Below, piece after piece: positions 25,566 through 36,095 of a stretch of 64,000 nt of DNA. Source of the DNA: Actinophytocola sp044466355 (lineage in GTDB: Bacteria > Actinomycetota > Actinomycetes > Mycobacteriales > Pseudonocardiaceae); the NCBI RefSeq assembly GCF_044466355.1, contig NZ_JBITMQ010000002.1, positions 62,001 to 126,000 on the forward strand, in the 5' to 3' direction. Below the pieces are notes generated by a model that saw nothing but the letters and a program-made list of their open reading frames with translations, was not told the origin of the DNA and ran no database searches. Both the position numbers and the translations under genes were made by a program. The number at the start of each line of letters is the position of its first letter. Positions within the stretch are counted from its first letter, which is position 1.

Positions 25566-26480
25566 ATGAGTGACGTGCGGCGACGCACTTTCCTGATCGG
25601 CGGCATGACCGCGGGACTGATGGTGACGGGTGCCTCGTTCGCGGGCGCCGCGACCATGCGGACGGGACCGTTCGAGGTCGTCGCGCTGCTCGACGCGAGC
25701 GGGCCGTTCTTCCTCCCCGCCGCCGACGCGTTCACCGGGGCGACCGAGGCGGACTGGGCTCGCGCCAGACGGCTGGACCCCGGTGCCTTCGGCCGCGACG
25801 GCGCCTGGCGGCTCGACTTCCGCTGCTTCGCGATCCGCCTGCCCACTGGTGGGGTCGCGCTCGTCGACGCGGGCGTCGGACCAGCGGGGAGCCCCGCGTC
25901 GACGTGGGCGCCGGTGCCCGGCCACCTGCTTTCCCGGCTCGAAGCGGCCGGGATCGACCGCGCGGACGTGCGGCTCGTGGTCCTCACGCACCTGCACGAG
26001 GACCACTTCGGGTGGTCGGTGTCACCCGACGGCGTGCCGTACTTCCCGAACGCCCGGTACGTGGTCCAGCGGACCGAGATCACCGCGCTGGAACAGGCGG
26101 GCGACGAGGTGGTCCTGTCGTACGTGGTCGACCCGCTGCGGCACACCGGCCAGCTCGACGTCGTCGACGGCGTGGTGTGCCTCGCCGGTCGCGGCGCGGG
26201 CACCGTCACGGCGATCCCCACACCCGGCCACACGCCGGGCCACCAGTCCGTCGTGGTCCGCGACCCGGCACGACAGGTAGTGATCACCGGTGACGTGCTC
26301 GTCCACGCCGTCCAGCTGGTCGACCCCGACGTGGCCTACCGCTACGAAGCCGACCAGGACACGGCCCGCCGCACCCGCCACGCGCTGCTCGACGACGCGT
26401 CCCGACGGCCGACGTGGCTCGCGACCGCGCACCTCACCCGCCCGTTCGTGCCCGCCGAGCCGGGTCAGCCGTTGGCGTAG
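25566..26480 (+). CDS. Exported metallo-beta-lactamase-fold hydrolase
   Basis: 304 aa from ATG 25566. The N-terminus (MSDVRRRTFLIGGMTAGLM) has a twin-arginine-like signal followed by a hydrophobic stretch and an Ala-rich cleavage region near residue 30, so it is probably exported. The zinc-binding signature THLHEDH gives H142, H144, D146 and H147, with later ligands in PTPGHTPGHQ and ITGDVL. The layout matches the MBL-fold lactonase/N-acyl-homoserine-lactonase-like group, but substrate cannot be set from sequence. Its 3' end overlaps the convergent PQQ-like gene by 16 nt. Confidence 0.88.
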   Translation: MSDVRRRTFLIGGMTAGLMVTGASFAGAATMRTGPFEVVALLDASGPFFLPAADAFTGATEADWARARRLDPGAFGRDGAWRLDFRCFAIRLPTGGVALVDAGVGPAGSPASTWAPVPGHLLSRLEAAGIDRADVRLVVLTHLHEDHFGWSVSPDGVPYFPNARYVVQRTEITALEQAGDEVVLSYVVDPLRHTGQLDVVDGVVCLAGRGAGTVTAIPTPGHTPGHQSVVVRDPARQVVITGDVLVHAVQLVDPDVAYRYEADQDTARRTRHALLDDASRRPTWLATAHLTRPFVPAEPGQPLA

Positions 26481-27898
26481 GCGCGGCACGCGCCCTCGTG
26501 GCAGACGGCGAACCACGTGGGCCCCGTCTCTGTCACCACGCCGCCGTAGGACCAGGCCTTGCCCGTCTTCAGGTCGAAGCGGGCGGCGTCGTCGCCGTCG
26601 AACACGGCCTGCGAGCCGGTGACGAGCGTCGGATCGACCCCGAAGTAGTTCGGGAACGGGACCCGCCAGATCGGTTTGGCGTTCCCGATCCGGTAGGCGA
26701 CCAGTTCGCCGTCGGTGTCCTGCGTGCCTCGCTCGACCACGAGCAGCGTCGTGCCCGAGACAGCCGCCGCCTGACCGCCGGACGGAGCCGACCACTCGAT
26801 CGCGCCGGTGGCCAGGTTCAGCACGCTCGGCGTCCCGTCGGTCGTGGTGAAGCCCATCCGGCCGCCGTTGTAGGAGGTCGGCAGGCGGCCGCAGCGCGTG
26901 CGGTCGTGCTCCTTGGCGGTGCGGGCGGTGTGGCGCCACCGCTCGGCGCCGGACAGTGCGAAGCCGGTGATGGTGGCCGTGCAGCCGTCCGCCGGGTTCT
27001 CGTCGTCGTCGTCGACGGTGACCACGGACTGTTCGGTCGCGAGGTCGATCTGCCCGAGCCGGTCGTCGGAGCCCCGGTAGCCGCTGCCGAGCGTGGCGCC
27101 GGTGGCCGGGTCGTGGGCGGAGATGGTGAGGCTGTCCGCGCCGGTCGGGTACGACGCGATCAGCAGGGTCGACGGAGTCGGCGCGGTCTGGATGCTCTGG
27201 CTGTCGTTGGCCGGCCGGGAGCTGGCGTAGGTCTTGACGCCCCACCGGACGGTGTTGTTCGCCGGATCGCGGGCGGTGAGCGTGCAGTCGCCGATCCGGT
27301 TGTTCTGGCCGCCGTAACAGACCGACATGTAGACGGTGTCGGTCGTCGCCGCCCACATCGACGCCTCCGTCTCGCGCCACAGTTGTTTCCCGGTCGCCGC
27401 GTCGAGGGCGGTGATCACCTGCGGCTGCGGCCAGCGGTCCTCGTCGGAGGCGTAGCCGACCAGCACCTGGGGTCCGGTCACCCGCACCGTGTAGTAGTCG
27501 ACGTCGGGCGGTGTGAAGTGCCACACCTCCGCGCCGGAGCGGTCGAGGCCCAGCAGTTCCTCGTCGTTCTGGAGCACGAAGCCGTGGTCGCTGACCGCGA
27601 AAGTGGGTGTGCCGTACTGGTTCTCCTCGCCCTGGAACTGGACGCTCCACAGTGGAGCGGCGGTGTACGGGGGCAGGGATGTCGGCCCGGCCGGTCCCGG
27701 CGCGGACGAACCGGGTGGCGGGACGGCGAACTGGCTGCCCAGCGTCGGCATGGTGCCGCTCGGCACCGGCCGGTCATCGTCGCCGGGGAGGGTCACCACG
27801 AGCGTCACCACCACCGCCGCCACCACGAGCGCGGCCGCGGCGAGCACCAGCGGGCGGCGACGTGGTCGTGTGGTGTCCACTTCGGGCGCGTCGGTCAT
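26465..27898 (-). CDS. Membrane-anchored PQQ-like beta-propeller protein
   Basis: 477 aa from ATG 27898 with GGAGGAG upstream. A short cytoplasmic N-terminus (RRRP) precedes one transmembrane helix (about 17-38), then a Pro/Gly-rich linker, and the rest is an extracytoplasmic propeller with PQQ/BamB-like blades (VITALDAATGKQLWR, LTARDPANNTVRWG, NLATGAIEWSAP). Six Cys in the extracytoplasmic part could form disulfides. Likely a binding or scaffold protein at the cell surface; no enzyme motif is visible. It is divergent from two paralogous membrane proteins, which may belong to the same cell-surface unit. Confidence 0.75.
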   Translation of the reverse strand: MTDAPEVDTTRPRRRPLVLAAAALVVAAVVVTLVVTLPGDDDRPVPSGTMPTLGSQFAVPPPGSSAPGPAGPTSLPPYTAAPLWSVQFQGEENQYGTPTFAVSDHGFVLQNDEELLGLDRSGAEVWHFTPPDVDYYTVRVTGPQVLVGYASDEDRWPQPQVITALDAATGKQLWRETEASMWAATTDTVYMSVCYGGQNNRIGDCTLTARDPANNTVRWGVKTYASSRPANDSQSIQTAPTPSTLLIASYPTGADSLTISAHDPATGATLGSGYRGSDDRLGQIDLATEQSVVTVDDDDENPADGCTATITGFALSGAERWRHTARTAKEHDRTRCGRLPTSYNGGRMGFTTTDGTPSVLNLATGAIEWSAPSGGQAAAVSGTTLLVVERGTQDTDGELVAYRIGNAKPIWRVPFPNYFGVDPTLVTGSQAVFDGDDAARFDLKTGKAWSYGGVVTETGPTWFAVCHEGACRAYANG

Positions 27899-27971
27899 CT
27901 ATGGGCTCCTCCCTGGGTTCGGTGAGCGTATTCGCCCAATCCGCCGCACGACGGTGGAACGGCCGAATACG

Positions 27972-29084
27972 ATGCCGGACATCGCAGACCCGACGGTGGA
28001 GGAGTTCGAAGTGGAGTCGTCGCGGCGCCGGGTTCCCGTCAGGGCGATCGTGCTCGGCTTGGTCGTCGCCGTGGTCGCGGTGTGGATCACGGCGGCGGTG
28101 GCGACCGACCGCGATCCGGAGGAGACGGTCGAGGCGTACCTCGACGCGGTCGCGGAGAAGGACGTCGAGGGCGCGCTCGCGCTCGTCAGCCGCTACGGGT
28201 ACGGCGTGCCGTACGGCGACAGGGCGACGTTCCTGACCGCGGACGCCATCCGCGACGACTGGTGGGTGGTGTCGGTGACCGAGATCGACCGCGAGTACCG
28301 CACGGAAGCCCGCGTCGAGGCCGTGATCGCGGGCCCCGGCGGCACCTCGAAGGGCGAGTTCACCGTGCAGGAGATCGACGACGAGTGGCTGCTCGACGAC
28401 CCCTTCCTCGAAGTCCGGTTCCCCGCGTCGCCGTTGTCCTACATCCACGTGAACGACAAGATCGCACCGCGGTCGGCGGAGGACGGAATCCAGAGGTACG
28501 CGCTGTTCCCCGGCACCTACCGCTTCTACGGGTCCGTTCCCGACGTCGTGGACACCGCCAGGACGGACGTGGTCGCGGTGTTCCCCCGCGCCGAGGACAG
28601 TTCCGACGATTGGGCCGAGATCGTCCCGGCGAACCTCACCGCGGGCGCGGACGTCGTCGCGAAGGCACAGGACGCGATCAAGCGACTCGTGGACGACTGC
28701 GCGACCTTCACCACGACCTCACCCGCGAACTGTCCTTTCGCGACAGACGGGCAGATCGACACCCCGGCGGGAGCCCGCGTGACGCGTCTGCACGGTCTCA
28801 CGTGGAAGGTGAAGTCCTACCCCACGATCACGCTGGCCGACGACCGGGCCGACGAGCTCAGCCAGGGCTTCGCGCTGCACACCGAGAAACCGGGCACGGT
28901 GACGCTGTCCGGCAGCGGCGTCGACACCGACGACAAGCGGACGTCGTTCACGGTCACGTGCGATATCGACCTGACCGGCTACCTGACCACGGTCACCGCC
29001 GACGGTGCGGTGGCGGTGCACGGGTCCCCGGCACGACGACAAGCCGCACCCGACGCCTTCAACACCTGCCGACGCAACTCATGA
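27972..29084 (+). CDS. Single-pass membrane protein with DUF4878/NTF2-like domain (paralogue 1)
   Basis: 370 aa from ATG 27972; an alternative GTG at 28011 has a much better ribosome binding site (GGAGGAG, 6-nt spacing) and would give 357 aa. One transmembrane helix follows RRRVPVR. The extracytoplasmic part starts with an NTF2/DUF4878-like module (DPEETVEAYLDAVAEKDVEGALALV) and ends with a beta-rich domain containing KPGTVTLSGSG and FTVTC. A Cys pair (CATFTTTSPANCPF) probably forms a disulfide. It overlaps the next gene by 4 nt (ATGA), and the two proteins are paralogues. Function unknown; surface-exposed sensor or lipoprotein-like role is inference. Confidence 0.75.
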   Translation: MPDIADPTVEEFEVESSRRRVPVRAIVLGLVVAVVAVWITAAVATDRDPEETVEAYLDAVAEKDVEGALALVSRYGYGVPYGDRATFLTADAIRDDWWVVSVTEIDREYRTEARVEAVIAGPGGTSKGEFTVQEIDDEWLLDDPFLEVRFPASPLSYIHVNDKIAPRSAEDGIQRYALFPGTYRFYGSVPDVVDTARTDVVAVFPRAEDSSDDWAEIVPANLTAGADVVAKAQDAIKRLVDDCATFTTTSPANCPFATDGQIDTPAGARVTRLHGLTWKVKSYPTITLADDRADELSQGFALHTEKPGTVTLSGSGVDTDDKRTSFTVTCDIDLTGYLTTVTADGAVAVHGSPARRQAAPDAFNTCRRNS

Positions 29085-30274
29085 CCCCGACGGAGCCCTC
29101 GATGGCCGACGACGACACGCCCGACGACACGCCCGACGAGGCGGACGTCGAATCCGACGCTCCCGCACCGGAGTCCGCCGACGCCGAAGCGACCCACACC
29201 GGGGAATCCACATCGGACACACCATCGGGCGTCGGTGCCACCACCCCCGCGTGGTGGTCCTGGGTGGGCCGCCACCGCAAGCCGGTCGGCATCGTCGCCG
29301 CGTTGGTCGTTCTCGCGGTGGTCGCGACCGTGGTCACGGTTTCCGTTGTCACGCCCGGCCCCACGGACGTCGTCCAGTCCTATATGGACGCCCTGCAGGC
29401 AGGCGACACCGAGACCGCGCTCGACATCGTCGGCGAGCCCGAGGACGACGACCACGTGCGGATCCTCGCCGAGGAGGCCCTGGCGGACGACTGGACCGTC
29501 ACCTCCGTCGTGGAGCGCCATCGGCGCGGCGAGGAAGCCGACGTCGACGTCACCATCACCAGCGGCGACACCTCCGAGCAGGGGCGCTTCCACCTCGTGG
29601 AGGACGACGACGGGTGGACCATCGAGTCCCCGTTCGTCCGGGTGGACCTGGTGGTCAGCGGCCTCGACACGATCGAGCTCGGCGGCGTGCGGGAGCCCGT
29701 GCGCGGTGAGGGCGCGGCGATGTCGTTGCTGCTGTTCCCCGGCGCGTACGACCTCTACCCCAGCCTCGGCGAGCACGTCACGTTCGACCCGGGCGTCCTC
29801 GTCGCGGCGCCGCAGACGCCCGCGGGGCAGACCACTCGGTTCGCCGTCCGCTACACCCTGACCGACAAAGGCACGGCCGTGGCCGACGAGGCGATCACCG
29901 ACCGGGTCGAAGCATGCGAGTCGATGCCCGGCCTCACGCCGGACGGTTGCCCCTTCAATGTGGGCGACGATCGCGCGTTCTACGAGTTCTCCGACGTCGT
30001 CGGTGTCAAACGGTCGGTCACGTCCATGCCGAAGGCACGGTTCGTCCCGGCCCCCGACGGGACGCCGCGGCTGGTCCTCCGGACACCGGGCACGGTGACG
30101 ATCACCGGCAGCGGTATCCCGTACGAGCCGGAGGGCGCCGAGCCCGAACCGTTCACGGTGACCTGCGAGTTCGGCATCGACAGCCTGGCGGTCCCGGTGA
30201 CCTTCGACGGGGTGACCATGACCAGTGCCGCCACCCGGCCGTACGGGGTGGGGGCGACGCCCGTCTGCTTCTGA
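29081..30274 (+). CDS. Single-pass membrane protein with DUF4878/NTF2-like domain (paralogue 2)
   Basis: 397 aa from ATG 29081, translationally coupled to paralogue 1 by an ATGA overlap; ATG 29102 is an alternative. The cytoplasmic N-terminus is strongly acidic and Thr/Pro-rich (about 60 residues), followed by one membrane helix (about 70-90). The outside part repeats the arrangement of its neighbour: TDVVQSYMDALQAGDTETAL, a Cys pair (CESMPGLTPDGCPF), PGTVTITGSG and FTVTCEFG. The tandem pair is probably an old gene duplication, with divergence mostly in the tail lengths and the acidic N-terminus. Function not recognised. Confidence 0.75.
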   Translation: MTPTEPSMADDDTPDDTPDEADVESDAPAPESADAEATHTGESTSDTPSGVGATTPAWWSWVGRHRKPVGIVAALVVLAVVATVVTVSVVTPGPTDVVQSYMDALQAGDTETALDIVGEPEDDDHVRILAEEALADDWTVTSVVERHRRGEEADVDVTITSGDTSEQGRFHLVEDDDGWTIESPFVRVDLVVSGLDTIELGGVREPVRGEGAAMSLLLFPGAYDLYPSLGEHVTFDPGVLVAAPQTPAGQTTRFAVRYTLTDKGTAVADEAITDRVEACESMPGLTPDGCPFNVGDDRAFYEFSDVVGVKRSVTSMPKARFVPAPDGTPRLVLRTPGTVTITGSGIPYEPEGAEPEPFTVTCEFGIDSLAVPVTFDGVTMTSAATRPYGVGATPVCF

Positions 30275-30320
30275 CCGCGCCGTAAACCGGATGAGCCGCC
30301 GCCGGGGTTGATCTACCCTG

Positions 30321-30353
30321 GTGAACGTGATGCAGCAACTGCTCTACCTCTGA
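30321..30353 (+). CDS. Leader peptide of ABC-F gene (MNVMQQLLYL)
   Basis: A 10-codon ORF (GTG 30321, or ATG 30330 for MQQLLYL) ending 88 nt before the ABC-F start. There is no Shine-Dalgarno sequence; TACCCT at 30314-30319 is placed like a -10, so translation may be leaderless. Short leaders like this upstream of ribosome-protection ATPase genes couple antibiotic stalling to read-through of an attenuator. Confidence 0.6.
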   Translation: MNVMQQLLYL

Positions 30354-30367
30354 GGGACGACGCCTCC

Positions 30368-30394
30368 ACCGGCCCCGCGGACCGCGGTGCCGGT
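30368..30394 (+). promoter_or_regulatory. Attenuator-like hairpin between leader and ABC-F gene
   Basis: ACCGGC (30368-30373) pairs with GCCGGT (30389-30394); between them lie two self-complementary CCGCGG boxes, so alternative stems are possible. A pyrimidine stretch with three T follows. The arrangement fits leader-controlled transcription attenuation. Confidence 0.5.
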
Positions 30395-30441
30395 ATTCGT
30401 CCTTTCCTGCTCATCACCTCTTCGTGGAGGCAGCTCCCCTC

Positions 30442-32040
<1,599 letters not shown>

Positions 32041-32042
32041 GC

Positions 32043-32086
32043 TTCGGCTGCTCGGAAAGGCGCACGCGCCTTTCCGAGCAGCCGAA
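32043..32086 (+). terminator. Strong intrinsic terminator after ABC-F gene
   Basis: A perfect 20-bp stem (32043-32062 with 32067-32086) and a CACG loop, 3 nt after the stop codon. No T-run follows. It isolates the ABC-F gene from the xylanase. Confidence 0.85.
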
Positions 32087-32156
32087 ATGTTTCGGAATAC
32101 GGGGTCCGAAACATTTCCGAAAATTATTGACAGCTCGTCGGCGGCGAACTCATAAT
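32085..32156 (+). promoter_or_regulatory. Xylanase promoter with inverted repeat and CGAAA boxes
   Basis: TTGACA (32127-32132) and CATAAT (32151-32156) are spaced 18 bp, a near-consensus housekeeping promoter. Just upstream is a perfect 12-bp inverted repeat (AAATGTTTCGGA / TCCGAAACATTT, 32085-32116), and CGAAA recurs at 32107 and 32118, 11 bp apart. CGAAA/TTTCG repeats are reported operators of streptomycete xylanase genes, so this is probably the xylan-responsive repressor site. Confidence 0.65.
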
Positions 32157-32195
32157 TTTTCAGCGACGTACCTCGACGAAGAGGAAGCACCGCTG

Positions 32196-33170
32196 ATGAA
32201 CGTAACTTTCGCGCGCCGGAAAAGACGCAGGTCCAGCCTGGTCGCCGTCGGCGCGAGCATACTGGCGCTGGTGGCGACGACGTTGTTGCCGTCCGGTATC
32301 GCCAACGCGATTTCGACAAATCAAACCGGCACCCACAACGGGTACTTCTATTCATTTTGGACCGACAGCCAGGGCACCGTCTCCATGGACCTCGGTGGCG
32401 GCGGGAACTACACCACGTCGTGGCGCAACACCGGGAACTTCGTGGCGGGCAAGGGCTGGCGGACCGGCGGGCGGATGAGCGTGAACTACTCCGGTAGCTT
32501 CAACCCGTCCGGCAACGCGTACCTGACGCTCTACGGCTGGACGAGGAACCCGCTCGTCGAGTACTACGTCGTCGACAACTGGGGCACCTACCGGCCGACC
32601 GGCACGTACAAGGGCACGGTCACCAGCGACGGCGGCACGTACGACATCTACCAGACGACCCGCTACAACGCGCCGTCCATCGACGGCACCAGGACGTTCA
32701 ACCAGTACTGGAGCGTGCGGCAGTCGAGGCGGACCGGCGGCACCATCACCAGCGGCAACCACTTCGACGCGTGGGCGCGGCACGGCATGAACCTCGGCTC
32801 GCACGACTACATGATCCTGGCGACCGAGGGCTACCAGAGCAGCGGCAGCTCCAACATCACCATCGGCGGGTCCGGCGGCGGTGACGGCGGAGGGGGTGGC
32901 GGCGGTGGCTGCACCGCGACGCTGTCCGCGGGCGAGCAGTGGAGCGACCGGTACAACCTCAACGTCGCGGTGTCGGGATCGAACAGCTGGACCGTGACGA
33001 TGAACGTCCCGTCGCCCGCACGGATCATCGCGACCTGGAACATCAGCGCCTCGTACCCGAGCGCCCAGCAGCTCGTCGCCAGACCGAACGGCAACGGCAA
33101 CAACTGGGGCGTGACCATCCAGCACAACGGCAACTGGACCTGGCCCACCGTGTCCTGCGGCACCGGTTAG
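32196..33170 (+). CDS. Secreted GH11 endo-1,4-beta-xylanase with CBM2
   Basis: 324 aa. A long Arg-rich signal peptide (about 1-42, cleavage after IANA) exports the protein. The GH11 jelly-roll catalytic domain spans about 45-230 with nucleophile E122 (NPLVEYYVV) and acid/base E211 (ATEGYQSSG), plus typical YGWTRNP and RTFNQYWSVR. A Gly linker leads to a C-terminal CBM2-type cellulose/xylan-binding module (CTATLSAGEQWSDRYN to CGTG). It hydrolyses internal xylan bonds outside the cell. The gene stands alone, bounded by terminators on both sides, with its own repeat-rich promoter. Confidence 0.95.
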   Translation: MNVTFARRKRRRSSLVAVGASILALVATTLLPSGIANAISTNQTGTHNGYFYSFWTDSQGTVSMDLGGGGNYTTSWRNTGNFVAGKGWRTGGRMSVNYSGSFNPSGNAYLTLYGWTRNPLVEYYVVDNWGTYRPTGTYKGTVTSDGGTYDIYQTTRYNAPSIDGTRTFNQYWSVRQSRRTGGTITSGNHFDAWARHGMNLGSHDYMILATEGYQSSGSSNITIGGSGGGDGGGGGGGGCTATLSAGEQWSDRYNLNVAVSGSNSWTVTMNVPSPARIIATWNISASYPSAQQLVARPNGNGNNWGVTIQHNGNWTWPTVSCGTG

Positions 33171-33186
33171 CCACTGCCTCTACCGC

Positions 33187-33233
33187 GCGTTGACGGTGAC
33201 CCTCGACAACCGATCGAGGGTCACCGTCAACGC
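33187..33233. terminator. Bidirectional terminator between convergent genes
   Basis: A perfect 20-bp stem (33187-33206 / 33214-33233) with a 7-nt loop, placed between the xylanase and the convergent DUF5682 gene. It probably serves both. Confidence 0.85.
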
Positions 33234-33272
33234 TCGATGGAAGGTCCCTCGACCCACGATCGAGCTACTCGA

Positions 33273-36023
33273 TCATGCCAACAGCGACTCCAGTGCGTGC
33301 GCGGTTTCGGGGTGGCGGTCCAGCAACGCGATCCCGTTGGTGGCACCGGCCGCAGCCCACGGGTCGTCGCAGCCGAGTAGCGCGGCCACCGCGTCGCACG
33401 TCGCCGGGTGCGCGGGCAGCAGCGCCGCACCACCCGCGGCGGCGGTCCGCGCGGGCGCCGGTCCGGGTTGGCCGAGCCACGGCGGAACCCACTCGTCCAG
33501 CGCGGCGAGACGGCCGGGGAAGATCCGGCCCGCCTCACGGATCAGCAGCGGGGCCAGCTCGGCACCGCCCGCCCGCAGGGTGGTGATCAGCGTCGGCAGC
33601 CACGGCAGCAGCACCGGGTCCGGCAGCCGCGCGAAAGCGTTCGACACCGCCTCCACCACGAAGTCGGCGAGGCCGGGCACGGGTTCGAGCGCGTGCAGGA
33701 ACCCGCTGAGGTAGCGCGGGTAGGCGGGCAGGACCAGCGGGTTGCCCAGCATGTCGTCGCACCGGGCCCGCAGCTCCGCACGTGTCAGCAACCCGAGGTG
33801 CACCCGCGCCGCCCACAGCAGCGCCAGCTTCGCCGGCTCCTCGGGGTGTGACTGCGCGATCGCCAGCTCCAGCTGTGTGCGGTCACAGCCCAGCGACAGC
33901 GCGAGCCCCTCCATGCTGAACAGGAAGCCCAGCATCGCGGCGACCTGGCCGACGTTCGCGTCGTCGTCGGTGAACGCGGTCGGCAGCAGCGTGCAGTAGT
34001 GCGCGTAGCCGGTCTTGACGAACGACTCGATCCACGACGGCAGCGTGGGCTCGCTGGTGCGGTAGAACGCGAGCAGCCGCCGCACCCGGCGCAGCACCTC
34101 GGGGGCGCCGTCGACGCCACGTTCGGTCGACAGGACCTCCAGCGCGCGGGTGCCGAGCTCGCCCGCGAGGCGGTGGCTGCGCAGGTACAGCGTCGCGTCC
34201 TCCACGGCCGCCAGCGCCTTCGCGGCGGTCGCGTCCTTGCCGTACGCCACGCGCCGCAGCCGCTGCTCCAGCACCTGCTCGATGCTGACGCCCTCGTAGC
34301 CCAGCTCGATGAGCGCCCGCTGGTGCGTGCCGAGCGCCAGGTCCCACGACTCCTGGATGGGGCGTTCCCCGAGCCGCCGCTCCCCCATGATCGGCCGGGC
34401 CGCGCCGTGCGGCATGAGGTAGCGCAGCATCCACAGCACGTCCGAGCACGGCCCCAGCTCCGGCCGGGACGCGATGTCGAGCAGCGCCCGCCGCACACCG
34501 CGTTGCTGGAGTTTCAGTTCCAGCGGCGCGAGCCGGTCGTGCACGTCGCGGGCCAGCGGCGGCAGCGCGTCGTAGCCGACCTGGCCGATCCGGTCGCCGC
34601 CCATCATGATCTCGACGAGGCGGCGCACGTCGCGCCTGCCCGGCACGGTGTCCTTCTCGATGCACGTGACCGCCGCATCCTGGAAGTCGTACGGCGTCGG
34701 CTTGGCCCGGTCCCGCATGCCGGCGAGCAGGATCGACGTCTCGAACACCGCGATCGCGTCCGCTGTGGACGCGAGGTAGCCGTTGCGGCGCGCGGCCCGC
34801 ACGACCTCCACCGACCAGCCGAGCAGCTCCGCCTCGTCGAGGCGGTCGAGCACGGGCGGCCGTTGCAGGAAGCCGGTGAGCTGGTCCGACGACATGGTCG
34901 CGGGCACGGGTTCCGGCAACGCCTTGGACCTGGTCCGCTTGGCTCCGCTCGCCTGCCCGGCCAGCCGGAACGGCTGCACCCGCGTCCGCTTGACGTTCTT
35001 CGCCCACTCCGTCGCCGCGATCGACACCGAGCCCGCGGCCAGGCCGAACTGCGCCTCGATCGCCGCGTGGCTCGACGGGATCAGGCCGTGCTGCCACTTG
35101 CTGGCCGTGCGCGGGCTGATCTCGAACGTGTCGGTGCCGTGGACGCCGAACTCGTCGACCCGGCTGGCCGCGTGGAACGCGCCGCAGACGTACAGGCAGT
35201 CGGCGGGGTCGGTGCCGGTCGCGGCGAGGTGCTCGCGCATCCGCGTCCACATGTACCGTTCGCGGTCCTCGTCCACCCGGACGTGCCTGGCGTCGCCGGG
35301 GGCCAGGCGCCGGAACAGGCTGCCGATCAGGAGCATGACCTGCCGGTAGGTGTCGTGGTCGCTGTCGCCGAGCGGCAGCTCGACGTACTGGTGCCACCAC
35401 TCCGACCAGTGCCGCACCTTGCCGTGGCGCAGCAGGTGCTCCTCCAGCTCCGCGAACCGCGGCCGCAGGCCGCCGATCTCCACGCCGATCGCGTCGCCGT
35501 GCAGCGCCGCCTCCTCGTCGGGCGGGGGCGCGTCCGGGTCGGCGGGCGCGGTGTCGCGGTGCTCCCACTGGAAGACGTGGTCGGACGACCGGTCCACGAG
35601 CACCAGGTCCACGCCGGGGGTGTCCAGTGCGTGCGCGATCGCCTGGTACTCGGCGGACGCCTCGGTGATCGGGGCGACCACCGACAGCGGTGCCCACTCG
35701 GCCGGGAACCCGTCGACCTCGGTCGCGAACGCCTGCACCGCGACCGGCAGGCGGCAGTTGCGCAGCTCGGTCAGCAGCGGCGCCATGTCCTCGCACAGCT
35801 CCAGGTAGATCACCTTCGGCTGCTTCTCCCGCAGCCGCCGCGCCATCGCGATGGCCGAAGCCGGCGAGTGGTGGCAGACCGGGAAGATCTCGAGCGGCTC
35901 CCGCACGGCGCGGTCGACGTCGTCGACGATGCCGAGCAGGATGCCCTCGAGCGCACCCGGTCCGTCGGCGAACGTGGCCGCCGCGTCCCGCAGCTGCGTG
36001 CGCAGCGCGTCGAACTCACTCAC
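33273..36023 (-). CDS. DUF5682 protein of MoxR-vWA cassette
   Basis: 916 aa from GTG 36023 (AGGGGG upstream). The N-terminal region resembles the TraB/ChaN/erythromycin-esterase-like fold: EIFPVCHHSPAS, IYLELCEDM, and a later YVCGAFHAASR; the His and Glu residues may be catalytic. The remainder is long and helical. DUF5682 proteins are regularly encoded with MoxR AAA+ ATPases and vWA proteins, as here. That grouping has been proposed as an NTP-dependent conflict or stress system, in which MoxR-vWA remodels a target and DUF5682 is the likely effector. It is the last gene of the operon, 72 nt after MoxR. Confidence 0.85.
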   Translation of the reverse strand: MSEFDALRTQLRDAAATFADGPGALEGILLGIVDDVDRAVREPLEIFPVCHHSPASAIAMARRLREKQPKVIYLELCEDMAPLLTELRNCRLPVAVQAFATEVDGFPAEWAPLSVVAPITEASAEYQAIAHALDTPGVDLVLVDRSSDHVFQWEHRDTAPADPDAPPPDEEAALHGDAIGVEIGGLRPRFAELEEHLLRHGKVRHWSEWWHQYVELPLGDSDHDTYRQVMLLIGSLFRRLAPGDARHVRVDEDRERYMWTRMREHLAATGTDPADCLYVCGAFHAASRVDEFGVHGTDTFEISPRTASKWQHGLIPSSHAAIEAQFGLAAGSVSIAATEWAKNVKRTRVQPFRLAGQASGAKRTRSKALPEPVPATMSSDQLTGFLQRPPVLDRLDEAELLGWSVEVVRAARRNGYLASTADAIAVFETSILLAGMRDRAKPTPYDFQDAAVTCIEKDTVPGRRDVRRLVEIMMGGDRIGQVGYDALPPLARDVHDRLAPLELKLQQRGVRRALLDIASRPELGPCSDVLWMLRYLMPHGAARPIMGERRLGERPIQESWDLALGTHQRALIELGYEGVSIEQVLEQRLRRVAYGKDATAAKALAAVEDATLYLRSHRLAGELGTRALEVLSTERGVDGAPEVLRRVRRLLAFYRTSEPTLPSWIESFVKTGYAHYCTLLPTAFTDDDANVGQVAAMLGFLFSMEGLALSLGCDRTQLELAIAQSHPEEPAKLALLWAARVHLGLLTRAELRARCDDMLGNPLVLPAYPRYLSGFLHALEPVPGLADFVVEAVSNAFARLPDPVLLPWLPTLITTLRAGGAELAPLLIREAGRIFPGRLAALDEWVPPWLGQPGPAPARTAAAGGAALLPAHPATCDAVAALLGCDDPWAAAGATNGIALLDRHPETAHALESLLA

Positions 36024-36095
36024 GACGCCCCCTCGCAGGCTCGGTGGCGCCGCTCGCGGTCGCCGTGTGTCCACGGTTCACTCCCCAAGCTCCGC

